Source of the DNA: Smallanthus sonchifolius
Lineage: Eukaryota; Streptophyta; Magnoliopsida; Asterales; Asteraceae
Assembly (NCBI GenBank): GCA_023525975.1
Contig: CM042029.1
Coordinates: 82,938,849-83,002,848 of the forward strand
Direction of reading: 5' to 3'
Length of the DNA: 64,000 nt
A program made the translations under genes and the position numbers. Below the pieces are notes generated by a model. That model was given only the letters and a program-made list of their open reading frames with translations, did not search any database and was not told where the DNA came from. This document shows, piece after piece, positions 34,050 through 45,120 of this stretch (its first letter is position 1; every line of letters starts with the position of its first letter).

Positions 34050-34232
34050 GCATTCTAGATCTTCCGTAAGCAAAACAGAAGAAGTCGTAAAATTATCCAA
34101 GCGGATAGAAAAATGTTGAACACCCGAGATCTTTGCGTAAGCAAAACAGACGAGGTCAAATCATCCAAGTGGACGGGAAAAGGATGAGCACCCGAGATCT
34201 TTGCGTAAGCAAAACATACGGGGTCATCGGTG
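34050..34232. repeat. 69-bp tandem repeat in the C1 spacer
   Basis: Three diverged copies contain GAGATCTTTGCGTAAGCAAA followed by a TCATCCAAGTGGA-like segment, with AGATCT at 34057, 34127 and 34195. Confidence 0.8.
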
Positions 34233-34718
34233 GTAAATGTCGTTATATTGATGGTCACTTGGCGTATGAATAGGAATCCAATACGTAAGCATGTATCTGA
34301 TTGAATCAGTTTTCTTATATATAAAAATGGGTTAGATGTTTCAATAATGGATTCAAACACACAAGTATGAGATATATATTAGTTTTTCACACTACTTACA
34401 AGTTTTAATCATATGTCGGGCCTACCAGCTATACCTCAGTAAACACCATCGTTGTTGGTCTATTCCATGTCCAAGAGATGAGATCAGACACTATCATTTC
34501 TCAAAGGTCAGATTCAATTTTTTTTTATATTTTTTTTTAACTTGTAAGATTATATACACAGCAATTCTTTTCAATATTAAAATATTATATTTCTCCCCCA
34601 AAAGATTTGCGTGGATACTGCTAAAAAAAAAATTCTTTTTGGAATTTTCTTAGACAGTTTAAACATAATTAATAATAAAAAAACAAAAAATAAAAAATAA
34701 AAAAATTATTTACACAAT

Positions 34719-36629
34719 TTACTGAAAGTTGATCATTCCAAGCATTTCCACCAGTTGGGCAAATCTGGTAGAGTCAAAAGCCTTTGTGAAGATGTCTGTG
34801 GTTTGTTTATTAGTTTTGACTTCAACAATTCGAATATGCTTCTTTTCAACACAGTCACGAATAAAATGATGTTTAATTTCAATGTGTTTGGTTTTGGAGT
34901 GCTGAACGGGGTTTTTGGTGATATGGGGAACGACAGTGTTGTCACACAAAATGGGTGTCTCATGGAATGTGATCCCATAGTCAAGCATCTGATGGTGTAT
35001 CCATCTGACTTGGGAACAACAGAGGGCTGCGGCAATGTATTCGGCTTCGGCGGTGGATTGGGAAACGGTGGATTGTTTCTTACATTGCCATGAAACAAGG
35101 CGGTTGCCAAGGAATTGACAACCTCCAAAAGTGGATTTTCGGTATAAGTTGCAACCCCCGTAGTCTGAATCTGAATAAGCCACAAGATCAAACAAGTCAG
35201 TTTTAGGATACCATTTACCCAATTTTGGCTTATACCTTAAGTATCGTAAAATACGTTTGACAGCAGATAAATGAGAGAGTTTAGGATTAGCCTGAAAACG
35301 TGCACATAAGCACACTGCAAACATGATGTCAGGTCTGCTGGCCGTGAGATACATGAGAGATCCTATCATAGAGCGATATAGATGCGGATCAACGCTTTCC
35401 CCATCCATATCAGGAGTCAAACAATGTCGAACTTCCACAGGAGTTTTTACTGGATGGGAATCAGCCATTTTGAACTTGGTCAAGATTTCTTTTACGTATT
35501 TTTCTTGATGGATAAGGATTCCTGACTCATACTGATCAACTTGTAGTCCCAAAAAGAACTTCATTTCCCCCATGGAGCTCATCTCAAACTTAGATCGCAT
35601 CACTTCTTCAAATTCTTTGCAGAGACGGGGATTTGTAGATCCAAAAATGATATCATCCACATAAATTTGCACCATGATTGTATCCTTTTCCTCCTTCCGT
35701 TTGAACAAAGTTTAGTCAATTGCTCCTCGTGTGAAACCATTCTCAAGCAGATGCTTTGATAAAGTTTCATACCACGCACGAGGTGCTTAGTGAAGACCGT
35801 ACAATGCTTTGTCTAACTTGTAAACACGATCTTGAAAATTAGGATCAATGAAACCCGGCGGCTGCTTGACATATACTTCTTCTTGAACTTTGCCATACAA
35901 AACTGCGCTTTTGACATCCATTTGATGGACGGTGAAGTCCATGTAGGCTGCATAGGCGAGAAAAATTCTGATGGCTTCCAAACGAGCCACTGGTGCAAAG
36001 ACTTCCTCATAGTCAATCCCTTCTTCTTGATAGAAACCTTGAACCACCAGACGAGCTTTATTTCGAATCACAGTGCAGCCTTCATCCTTTTTGTTGCGAA
36101 AGACCCAACGAGTACCGATTGGAACTTTGTTCTTGGGTAGATCCACCAAATTCCACACATGTAACTTTGAGAATTGCTGTAGCTCTTCCTGCATTGCTTC
36201 CACCCAGCTGTTTTCTAGTAGAGCTGCTTTAATGTTCTTTGGTTCAGTTTGAGAGATGAAGCAAGAAAATATGCTGTTTTCAAATGCTGCACAGGCACTT
36301 CGGGTACTAACACCCACATTGAGTGGTCCAATGATGTTATTGGTTGGATGAATCTTGTGAATTCGCAGTTGAGGAATTGCATCTTTTTCCACGACTTCTT
36401 CCAAATTGGTAAGATTTTCAGCAGGAGGATCGGCAATATCATTAATAGGATCTTCAGCAGGTGATTGTGGTGCAACATCTACTATTGGAATGGAGTTATC
36501 TTCAACAGTTTCACTTGTTGCACCAGAACCAGAAGACTCCATATTAGATTCAGCATTAGCAATCACAGGAATTTCAACCTGAGCAGATGAAGAAGAGCCT
36601 TGATCATTTATGTTCCCTAGATTGTTCAT
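34719..36629 (-). pseudogene. C1 reverse transcriptase and RNase H
   Basis: RT starts in the 36629-35787 segment (WVFRNKKDEG, KARLVVQGF, VHQMDVKSAVLYG) and is stopped at LYGLH by TAG. A second stop (TAA) lies at about 35711 just before LFKRKEEKD. The frame from 35708 to 34719 is open and carries the active-site YVDDIIFGS and RNase H motifs SDSDYGG and STAEAEYIA, ending in KTKHIEIKHHFIRD. Both stops lie in otherwise well-conserved protein. Confidence 0.93.
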
Positions 36630-36728
36630 AGAGAAGTAAGGATTAGCATGAGTTGATTCATTAGAGAAATCAGGAAGATTAAATGACTTAAAAACTGAAT
36701 CGACGTCAAAGAGCCAATTGGGACCGTC

Positions 36729-38088
36729 TCATGCGTCCGTATGATTGTTTTCATGCCAATTGATATCAATGGACTCCATCACTATCCTTTTCTTCTTATG
36801 GTAGACACGAAAAGCACGTTGATTGGATGAGTAACCAACAAAATAGCATTCATCAGCTTTGGCTTCAAACTTGTTGAGCTGATCTGAAGTGTTCAGCATT
36901 GTGCATACACACCCAAATTTTCTGAAGAAATCAATAACTGGCTTGCGCTTGTACATGATCTCATAAGGTGTCTTGTTGCAACTTTTAGTAATAAGAACCC
37001 GATTTTGCATAAAACATGCAGTGTTGACCGCCTCAGCCCAGAAAGTTACGGGAAGCTTAGAGTCAACAATCATAGTTCGTACAGCTTCAATTAAAGTGCG
37101 GTTTCTTCTTTCAGCTACACCGTTTTGTTGAGGAGTACGAGGTGCACTAAATTGTCGAGAAATTCCTTTGCTTTCACAGAAGGAATCAAGAGTTGCATTT
37201 TTGAATTCCGTTCCATGATCGCTGCGGATAGTCTTCACACTTAGATTGAAGAGGTTCTCAATTTGAAGCAGATAGGTTTTTAAAGTCTCTGGCGTCTCAT
37301 CTTTTGTGGCTAAGAAAAACACCCAAGTTAATCGAGAAAAATCATCTGTTACCACTAGACAGTATGACTTTCATCCAAGACTCATGACACTCACCGAACC
37401 AAAAAGATCCATGTGAAGCAATTGGAGAGGATAGTCAATGGAATTGGTGGTTTTAGGCTTATGTGAAGATTTGTGTTGTTTTCCTTTGGAACATGAGATA
37501 CAGTGTTCCATAGGAGTGAAATCTTTGAGAGGTAATTCAGTGACTAGGTTGCCTCGAACCAGTCGATTCATTGTTTTGAAATTGACATGTCCCAACCTCT
37601 TATGCCACAGGAAAGATTCATCTTCAGAAGCCTTTGAGAGAAAACATGATTCAATGCCCGATGGGTTGTTCATATCCAAGCTATATGTGTTGTATCTTCT
37701 GGGAGCACGCATGAGAATAAGTTCTTCCGGAATCACCACTCCTGGTTTCAAGATAAGACATTCCTTTGAATTGAATAAGGCATAAAAGTCCTTGTCACAA
37801 ATCTGTGAAACACTCATCAGATTGTATTTCAACTGAGGAACAAAGTTGACAAATTCCAGACTATTTACTCCATTTGATACCGTTCCTTGTCATTCAATCT
37901 TTCCTCCTCTTGGGTTTCCAGCAAAAGTAACATACTCTCCATCAATTTGATGATAATCTTGCAGCAAAAAGTGCCCAGTCATATGTCTTGAACATCCACT
38001 ATCTACATGCCAGATGTTGTCACCAGTTCTTCTTGATTGACCCTATACACAACGAACCATTTATACGTTTTGACCAACATTGTTTCAA
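36729..38088 (-). pseudogene. C1 protease and integrase
   Basis: The protease active site HVDSGCSRHMTG is at about 37977-38012. The integrase zinc finger has HKRLGHVNF and CISCSKGKQH in the 37832-37371 segment. The core has MDLFG, RSDHGTEF and QQNGVAERRNRT, so the D,D,E residues are present. NKTPYEI follows, as in sireviruses. Stops separate the protease from the integrase finger (about 37890) and the finger from the core (about 37371). Confidence 0.9.
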
Positions 38089-40657
38089 TCAAGAGATCTT
38101 AGTGTCAGGATATGACATTTCATTGAAATCAAAATTACAACCATCCTTTGATGAAACACGGTCATCAAACAGAACATTATTTTTAATTTTCCACGTTCGT
38201 TTTAAATGATTTTTAGCATTTTTAATTCTTTTACGCCTAGATTTCCTACTGTGAGAAGACTTAGGCAACATGTATGAATTTAATGAACTTTCGGAAGGCG
38301 ATTTTTCATTAGAATTTGTGGTTGTCAATTTACAATCTTTTGAAACATGATTTGAGGCACCACAACTAAACACAGACGTTTTCACAAGATATCTTAGCCT
38401 GATAATAGTCATCACAAGATGAAGATGATTGTGATGTTGAGGAATCTGAACATGAGACGGTTCTCTCATCAATAACGTTGTCTTGAAGATGATATGCTTC
38501 CTTTAATCTGAAAAATTCCATGTTGCTCATGGTTTCACGTGGTACATCATTCACAATAATTCATGCACTTTTAAATTTTGTAACACATGGCATAACATTC
38601 AAAGATTTTGGAACAAAAGGCAAAGCATTTTTAAATTTAGAAACATCACATCCCAAACCCGTATGCTCAGCAGGCATAGAATCAAAATACAAGTTTTTAA
38701 CGTGTTCACAAATATTTGGTTTTGACACGGACATATTATTACATTCATCCGACTCAAGTTCTTTTAAAATAGTTCTATAATTAGCACTCTTATCACAATC
38801 ATCTTCGGAATTTACACAATTTGACTCTGCACAAGAAGCAAAACTGTCAGAATCAGAGGATGTAATATAATCATCAGGAGATAATGTGCAAACAAAAGGT
38901 GTGGAAACGTGTGGAGTTGGCATATCAGCAAATCTCCCTGATTTAGAATAAGGAGGTGGATGAGAGTTATACCCAAGACCTTCTGTGCCTTTTCTATTAA
39001 ATTGTTTATCAATTATTCCAAACAGAATTTTCTGATCCATATCCATGTGATCAACCTGTAATTTGGCTTTTTCTGCCTTTTGGACTCTTTCAGTCAAAAT
39101 TGTATTATTAATGGTTTGAGTATTGAGTTGCACAATTAAAGAACGATTTTCACCAGAAATATCACGAATTTTCTTTAAGTAAAGTTTCTCATTTTTGGCC
39201 ACAGAGTCATACATCACCTTAATGTGATTTCGTTCATCAATCAAGGCTTGATTGATGAATCTGTATTTTTGAATTTCATTCAAGCAAGATCTAGAATTAC
39301 ACAGTTTAGAAATAACCTCAGTAGGCACAGCAGTGAGATCCTCAGCAGGTTCAATCATGACACACTTGCCCATGTCCTCCACATCAGCCATCAAAGCTTT
39401 ATCAGCAGCTTCCTCAGCTTGGTCTCCCCAATGATAATGTCCATCAGCCTGACACACAAGAGCTGTGGAGCTTGAAGATGTGTTTGTCTTTGGAGGATTG
39501 GCAGCTTGTTTTCCAGAGGAGATCTTCTTTTCTTGCTGATCCTTGGAGGACGGTTCCTTGCAGTTTCTGGAAAAGTGACCCAGTTGATCACAATTGTAGC
39601 ATCTCACCTTCTTGATATCAAACCCAAGTGTCTTTCCCTGCTTGAATCTGTCTATACCAGTTCTTTTGATGAATCTTTTGGCTCTTAAGGTCAACATGGC
39701 CATGCACCAATCAATGTCCATTTTCTCCAAATCATCAGGATTAATCTGCTCCAAGTCATCAGGTTGAAAGCTAACCGGTGTTAGATTTCCAGAGATCAGT
39801 GCATCATAGCACGACATGAAAGCAGTCATGATTGGGACATATTCATCAGGAATCATGGTGATAGTCTTTTGAGGAGCAGAGGAGCTGGTAGAATTAATTG
39901 CAGCAACTGAAGGAGGGACATCAGTCTGAAAGTATGGGCTACCGGATGAGCTTGATCCAGCAATGAGAGCTGTGTTTCCAGACTGATTTGATGGGGTGAC
40001 TGCTCCCTTCTTAATCTCAATTTCATAAGATTCAAGAATGCTATAGACTTCCTGTTGAGACACAGCACTCAGATTCTCAGTCTTTTTTATCATGATTTGA
40101 TACATATTCCATTCCTCAGGAAGAGAATCTAGGAGTTTCTTGTTTAGATCAAGAGTAGGATACTCAACTCCCATTACCTTCAGCCTTGATACAATGCTTG
40201 AGAAACGGTTGATCAAATCAGATATTGATTCTCCCCTTACACTGCTGAACATCGCATATTGTTTCTTGATCAGATCTCTTTTGCTTTCCCTGACATCCTC
40301 ACTTCCCTCATATCTTGTGCACAGTGCAGCCCATAAGTCTTTGGCAGTTGTGTACTCAGCAAAGATGTTGAAAATATCCATAGGAAGAGCCATGGTAATA
40401 GTCCCGTAGGCCTTGTTGTCTCGGGCAATCAAGGCAAGATCTTTCTCATCATACTCAGATACTAACTTAGGACGTTGAACATCAGCAGTGGTAGTTACGG
40501 GCTTGTGGGGACCATCGGTGATAGAACTCAACAGTGTATAATCGTGAAATTGAAAAAAAAGCTTCATCTTTTTAGTCCAGTCATCAAAATCTCTTGTGGA
40601 CACAAGAACAGGTGGTCTATTTCCCCCAGAATGTTCTGTTGAACTTGAAGTGGCCAT
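38089..40657 (-). CDS. C1 gag
   Basis: Starts MATSSSTEH at 40657. The frame is open further up to 40885, but that part translates the hairpin repeats (LSKLVVSI repeated) and is surely leader. The capsid region has DFDDWTKKMKLFFQ and LWAALCTRYEG. A CCHC knuckle CYNCDQLGHFSRNC lies at about 39560-39605. A long C-terminal extension follows, with a heptad-like region (ENRSLIVQLNTQTINNTILT) and serine/aspartate-rich segments. The frame closes at 38561. The 38472-38089 frame (CGASNHVSKDC) is a continuation after a frameshift and holds a degenerate second knuckle. Confidence 0.88.
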
Positions 40658-40663
40658 AATATT

Positions 40664-40935
40664 TTGAATCGAAACTAAAACAGTAACTAGTTTCGATAGG
40701 TCAACTTCTATCGAAACAACTAGTTTTGATAGAACAACTTTTATCGAAACAACTAGTTTCGATAGGACAGCTTTTATCAAAACAAATAGTTTCGATACTG
40801 AAAATTTTTCAAGGAAAGTTTCGATAACCACAGTTTCGATAGAGATAAGACAAAATTTAGTTTCAATAGTACCTTCTCCCGACACAGTGTAGACAAGAAG
40901 TTTCGATGATCAACGGAAATCAGAAACTGTCGCCA
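40664..40935. repeat. Inverted-repeat cluster 3 in the C1 leader
   Basis: Four to five TCGAAACAACTAGTTTCGAT-type units directly upstream of the gag ATG, in the 5' untranslated leader. Confidence 0.88.
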
Positions 40936-41173
40936 GTAGTTTCGATGCCTTCTTCTCCAAGCTCAGAAATACTCCATTGATGATAAGCTCCAGAAATTAA
41001 TAGTGCAGAAATGACAAATCAATCCGGCGAAAACCTTCGACTAACCCTCCTGATCACTAATCCAACTTCCGATTCTGAATAGATGTGCAAAATCCCGAAA
41101 TAAGCTCAAAATACCTCACAAATCACCTAGAATCGATCACAAAACCTGATAACACTCAAAAATACTATAGCAT

Positions 41174-41190
41174 AATGCTCTGATACCAAT
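41174..41190 (-). promoter_or_regulatory. C1 primer-binding site
   Basis: On the minus strand TGGTATCAGAGC begins two to three bases inside the 5' LTR. It is complementary to initiator tRNA-Met. Confidence 0.9.
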
Positions 41191-41754
41191 TGTAGGTCCA
41201 GATTTCTCTTGAAATCACTGATTTGATCGATTACACACACACACAGGCGGAAACTGTGTGTATGGTGGTGAAACAGATAATAGAAACAGTGTTGGTGAAG
41301 ATATCAGGCTAACCACAGTTTGAATCAACACGCAAACGGTATGAAAGTGTAAGAACACAGTGAATAAACAACTGCAAATTGTATTGATTCAGGAAAAAAT
41401 GTGAAAGAGAAGGTTCAGGGTTACAGTCGCTACTCACACCATAAACATTCTCAAACTAGGCTATTTATAGTAGTGACAGTATCGAAACTATGTTCAATCG
41501 AAACTACTAGTTTCGATTGACCATTTACAAGTGATACAAATACTGTCGAAACTACCATCTATCGAAACTACTAGTTTCGATTGAACACACTCAATCGAAA
41601 CTAAGTAGTTTCGATGGCCCAGACTTAGAAATAAAAACAGTAAATTACAGAAAACTGAAATTACATTTAATGAAATGACAGAAAGTAAACTAGTCTAAAA
41701 TTGTTTAAACAAACAATAAATGACAACAACTTATACATAAGATATGACTCTACA
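41191..41754 (-). repeat. C1 5' LTR (564 bp) with TATA box
   Basis: Minus-strand TATAAATA (about 41464-41471) marks the promoter. The ATCGAAACT/AGTTTCGAT units at 41480-41620 lie just upstream of it in U3, where promoter elements would be expected. Confidence 0.93.
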
Positions 41755-41855
41755 GGGTTCTTATTTGTTTATACGCAAATCTGATTTGGGGACATTTCTT
41801 GATTTACTAACAGTATACATATGTTTGGTTTTCGTATATATTTAGCGAAACCATC

Positions 41856-42072
41856 TAGTCCGACTGGCTAAGACATTGCACCATCGGACCAGATGGCGTG
41901 GGTTCGAAACCCACAACTCAACCCTTTTTCGCGCACGCCTTGAACCAGACCCGGCCCCCTGTCACGTTCATGTTAAATCTAAAACTACCCGGGTTGTATT
42001 AGCATCAGTCCTCCTGATCTAGTGGTATTACGCATTACCCACACAGAAACCACCCGGGTTCGAACCGGGTGG
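41856..42072 (+). repeat. Pair of tRNA-like modules in the G2 3' LTR
   Basis: Module 1 has the A-box-like TAGTCCGACTGGCTAAGA (41856-41873) and a B-box-like GTGGGTTCGAAACCCAC (41898-41914), reminiscent of tRNA-Ser or tRNA-Leu. Module 2 has TGATCTAGTGGTATTACG (42015-42032) and a strong arm CCACCCGGGTTC/GAACCGGGTGG (42050-42072). The B boxes are 156 bp apart. No complete cloverleaf with a 7-bp acceptor stem is apparent. Confidence 0.65.
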
Positions 42073-43089
42073 TCTGCATATATTTTCTAAACCGATTTTT
42101 AAGGCTTCAAAAATTTTATAAAAAATATTTTTATAAACCTTACAATATTTGTAACAGAATAAAACCAGATTTGTAAATTTTCAATATAAATTCAGTTTTA
42201 TTACGAATTTCGTTGTTCAAATTGTATATTAAATAATTAAAACAAAAATTTAGATATTTAAATAATTAAATAAAATTAACTTCCAAATAAAATATTTGTT
42301 TTTATAAAGTTTATAAAATTTTAACTTTATCAAATACTTATTTTTAATGATAAATAAATAAATAAGTTTATTTATTATAAACTACAAAAAAAAAGGTTAA
42401 AGGTATATTTATTATAAATAAATATCATTTTCACATCATTATAAATAGATATCATTTTCACATCTTTATTAATAAATATCATTTTCACATATTTATAAAT
42501 AAATATTATTTTTACACATTTTTATAAATAAATAAATAAAACAAAATTATTTATTTAATTTATGTTTAAGATAATCCACACACTATTTTCATAACTAAAT
42601 AACTAAATATCAATTATTTAAATTATTTAGTTATTCAAACCCAAACCCCAATTAAAATATTTTAAAACTATTCATTTCAAATCTTCTATTTTATACAAAA
42701 CCAATTCAAGAACAAACCATAATTTCCTACACTCCTGTACATACTACCACTCTTTGTACACACACTCAATTAAATCCGAGACTTAGACCTAAACTATCGT
42801 ACACATTATTAATTTGATATATATTACACACTAGGTTAACGTGGTGAGTTACAAGAATCATTTTGCTACCTAGTATCGCGTGCTAACTGCACCCTTGATC
42901 CAGGTGAGTTTACATAGCCCCTTTTTCTTATTTACATATTTGGGGTGAAACATGATTACATTCAAATACTATTTGCAATTACACACGTACAATTCTACAA
43001 TACGATCATATGTGTTTATTTGTGCTTTATGCTTAAATGCTAATTGTTAAGGCTACATATACATGATATACACATGCAAACACAAATAC

Positions 43090-43220
43090 ATTACTTCAGG
43101 CTAACATGTGTTGTTATGCCCTACATTAGGATAACATGTGTTTTTATGCCCTATATTTACATCAGGATAACATGTGTTGTTATGCCCTACATTAGGATAA
43201 CATGTGTTGTTATGCCCTTC
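43090..43220 (+). repeat. GATAACATGTGTTGTTATGC minisatellite
   Basis: Four to five units of 23-35 bp, also in the G2-family LTR at 11685-11780 and (inverted and direct) in the G2 5' LTR at 23985-24195. Each unit contains the near-palindrome ATAACATGTGTTGTTAT. Its translation (RITCVVMP) produces spurious ORFs. Confidence 0.88.
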
Positions 43221-44265
43221 AATTACAAAGTTTCATTTGTGCATCTAGCTTAACTTAGATTCTCCATAAATGCTTTATAAACCATGCATCATATGAATTG
43301 TACACAAAATATTGAACTTTACTTGTGGTGTCAAAACCTATGTATGCTCACCAACTATTTATAGTTGACCCTCTCATTTTATCATGTTTCTGGTACAGTT
43401 GTTTGAGTTATGATTCAAGCTACATCACTTAGGGTTGAGGACCTAGTCTTAAATTTTAAATACGGAGATTCATGTATTCTTAAATTATTGTAAATGATAT
43501 AAATGATTACTTGAGTTATGAAATGAAAATTTACTGTTTAATTATTTCAACTTTAGCAAACCATGAGCTTATGAACAGTTTACATGTCCCGCCCCGACGT
43601 TTCCGCCGTCGGTTGGGGTGTGACACTTTGTAACAAGCATGCAAAACAAAGCGTGTTGTCGGTAACAATCACCCTAACTGGGTGGGTTTGTCGGACTCAA
43701 TAGATCTATCATTGTTAACCGTCGGCTTGTAAAGTTAATGATTGCACATGTAATTGCACAAAGTAGTTAACACACCTAGTACTCAAACATAAAGCTCAAA
43801 TTGCACACATGAATGTAAAGTGGATTTGTATTGTGTAATTTGTGCAAATCATTGTATGATTAATGTTTATGTTTCAACCCAAAATTGTTTATGTTTCACC
43901 CCAAAATGTAAAACACTGCAAAAAAGGGGCTATGTAAAACTCACATGTAGTAATGGTGTAGATAGCACGAGCAAGAGGTAGCGGAAAAATAAAACCTTTA
44001 AACACTAACATTACGAAAATTTTTACATGGTTATTATAAGTGAATGAGTCTCATAACGTTTTTTGATAAGTTATTATTTAATGTAAGACAAAACTGAAAA
44101 AGTTAAAAATTGTAGTATGATAAATATAAAGTTTTATTTATTTTTTTTTAATAAATGATACGTTTTGTATAATGGATAAATGTTTCTTACAACTTTTAAA
44201 ACTACCTATAAATACCATGTATTAACTTTGAACGCAACAATAACTCTCAAAGATTTGTGTTCATA

Positions 44266-44694
44266 ATGAAGAAAAATCTTCTGTGTTTTCTATTCTTTTT
44301 CAATATTCTTACTAACTTTGTGAACATAATTAGTGCTACCCCTCCGGAGGAATATTGCAAATCTATTCGTAAGCAACACTAACCTTCAAATTCTTACTTT
44401 GTTAAACTATAAATATCTTTATGGTGTATATTCAAATTTTGAAAAAAATACATCTTTAAAGACGACCAATTCATGTTTTAGAATCATTTTGCAGTGAGAC
44501 CTATTTAATATTAAATACACTTATCTCTTTTTACAGGTGAGGATTTAAAAAGCTACGTTTATGATTTTTATCCGAGTCCTTGTTCATATGATCCTTGCGA
44601 TAGAGAATGTTCAGACAACATGCCTAAAGGAGGATTCATAACAATGTCAAAGTGTGAACGCACAATTTGCATTTGTTGTATGCATGATAAATAA
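44266..44694 (+). CDS. Secreted cysteine-rich (defensin-like) peptide, copy D, two exons
   Basis: Exon 1 is 44266-44368, intron 44369-44536, exon 2 44537-44694. It encodes 86 residues with a signal peptide ending IISA and all eight cysteines at the same spacing as copy A. It differs from the others in the signal core (FFFNILTNF in place of FFYMILTNF), in SDNMPK and in KCERTIC. The splice sites (CGTAAGC, TTTACAGGT), the TATA box and the frame are intact, so it is likely functional. It lies between two F2 LTRs, which may affect its expression. Confidence 0.85.
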
Positions 44695-44889
44695 GTCTTG
44701 TGTACCTCTTAATGATCTAATTGAAAATGGTGATAATATAGTCGTCTTAACTATTGCCTATTCTATGACACCGAACACAAAAAGCATAGTTATAACCATA
44801 GCCTTGATCACAATGAACTAACACAAGGAAATACAATTTCATATTACTTTTTAACTATGATCAAGGAATTTATTTAAAAGAAACCCCTA

Positions 44890-45120
44890 CTACAATGTGA
44901 ATCCATCATGAGTTTCACAAAATAGCGATGATATTATTTCATGAAAACTAATGCCGTGATTAAATTGGGGACTTAGGGTATATGTATAAGATGATACAAA
45001 ATAGTTCCCACTAAAGAGACCAATATATCTAATCGCGAATGTTATATACATAGTAACCTTAATAATATGATTATGATAGACTAGCACACTAAAGAAACTA
45101 TCATGAAATGTGAAATGCAT
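44890..45120 (-). CDS. Minus-strand ORF following copy D (76 codons)
   Basis: Same ORF as after the other copies, but a stop in the first 10 codons moves the first ATG to the internal MHFTFHD. The C-terminal part is unbroken. Coding status unknown. Confidence 0.22.
   Translation of the reverse strand: MHFTFHDSFFSVLVYHNHIIKVTMYITFAIRYIGLFSGNYFVSSYTYTLSPQFNHGISFHEIISSLFCETHDGFTL

Larger units (their letters stand above)
32640..34718 (-). other. C1 spacer between RNase H and third ORF
   Basis: No gene. It contains an inverted-repeat cluster (32672-32875), a direct-repeat cluster (33418-33632), an AT-rich stretch and a 69-bp repeat (34050-34232). Confidence 0.8.
29107..41754 (-). mobile_element. 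C1: full-length sirevirus-like Ty1/copia element (12.65 kb)
   Basis: TG...CA ends and perfect target duplications GGGTT (29102-29106 and 41755-41759) in the G2 3' LTR. Minus-strand order: 5' LTR, primer site, leader, gag, protease, integrase, RT, RNase H, a 2.1-kb spacer, a large third ORF, polypurine tract, 3' LTR. The size, zinc-knuckle gag, and extra ORF between pol and the 3' LTR fit the sirevirus group. The LTRs are nearly identical apart from two or three small indels, so insertion was recent, yet pol has several stops. Confidence 0.95.
22493..43625 (+). mobile_element. G2: Ty3-like gag-only element, complete, containing C1
   Basis: Target duplications CTTTG lie at 22488-22492 and 43626-43630. 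The uninterrupted target is visible at about 45530-45540 (CAAACCTTTGTAACTAGC). The 5' LTR is 22493-24583, the primer site TGGTATCAGAGCC starts at 24587, the polypurine tract AGTAGGGGATAC precedes the 3' LTR, and the 3' LTR starts at 27770 and ends at 43625 with the copia element C1 inside it. Only gag is recognisable in the 3.2-kb internal region, so movement would need enzymes from another element. Confidence 0.93.
27770..43625 (+). repeat. G2 3' LTR (about 3.2 kb), interrupted by C1
   Basis: 27770-29106 plus 41760-43625, with C1 and its target duplication in between. Starts TGTAACATCC and ends GGTGTGACA. It keeps the middle region that the 5' LTR has lost, including the paired tRNA-like modules (41856-42072), an AT-rich block (42080-42640) and the minisatellite at 43090-43220. 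Three evenly spaced GTCAA palindromes lie at 28279-28296, 28452-28471 and 28622-28643. Confidence 0.9.
20742..43983 (-). mobile_element. F2 element, minus orientation, truncated and split by G2
   Basis: The left LTR part is 20742 to about 21145 (reads TGTCACACCC on plus, so it is the 3' end of the element). The internal part is about 21146-22101. The right LTR is 22102-22492, continuing at 43631-43983. A primer-binding-like sequence against the right LTR reads TAGTATCAGAGCC on the minus strand, one base off the initiator-tRNA-Met complement. The left LTR is cut short and the right LTR breaks off at 43983 against array unit D, so both are truncated. No gag or pol was recognised. Confidence 0.8.

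Noticed and set aside
40658..40885. N-terminal extension of C1 gag
   Set aside because: The open frame there encodes only the translated hairpin repeats; the first sensible start is at 40657.
41856..42072. Functional tRNA genes
   Set aside because: A and B boxes are recognisable, but acceptor and anticodon stems do not pair by eye and the positions are inside LTRs.
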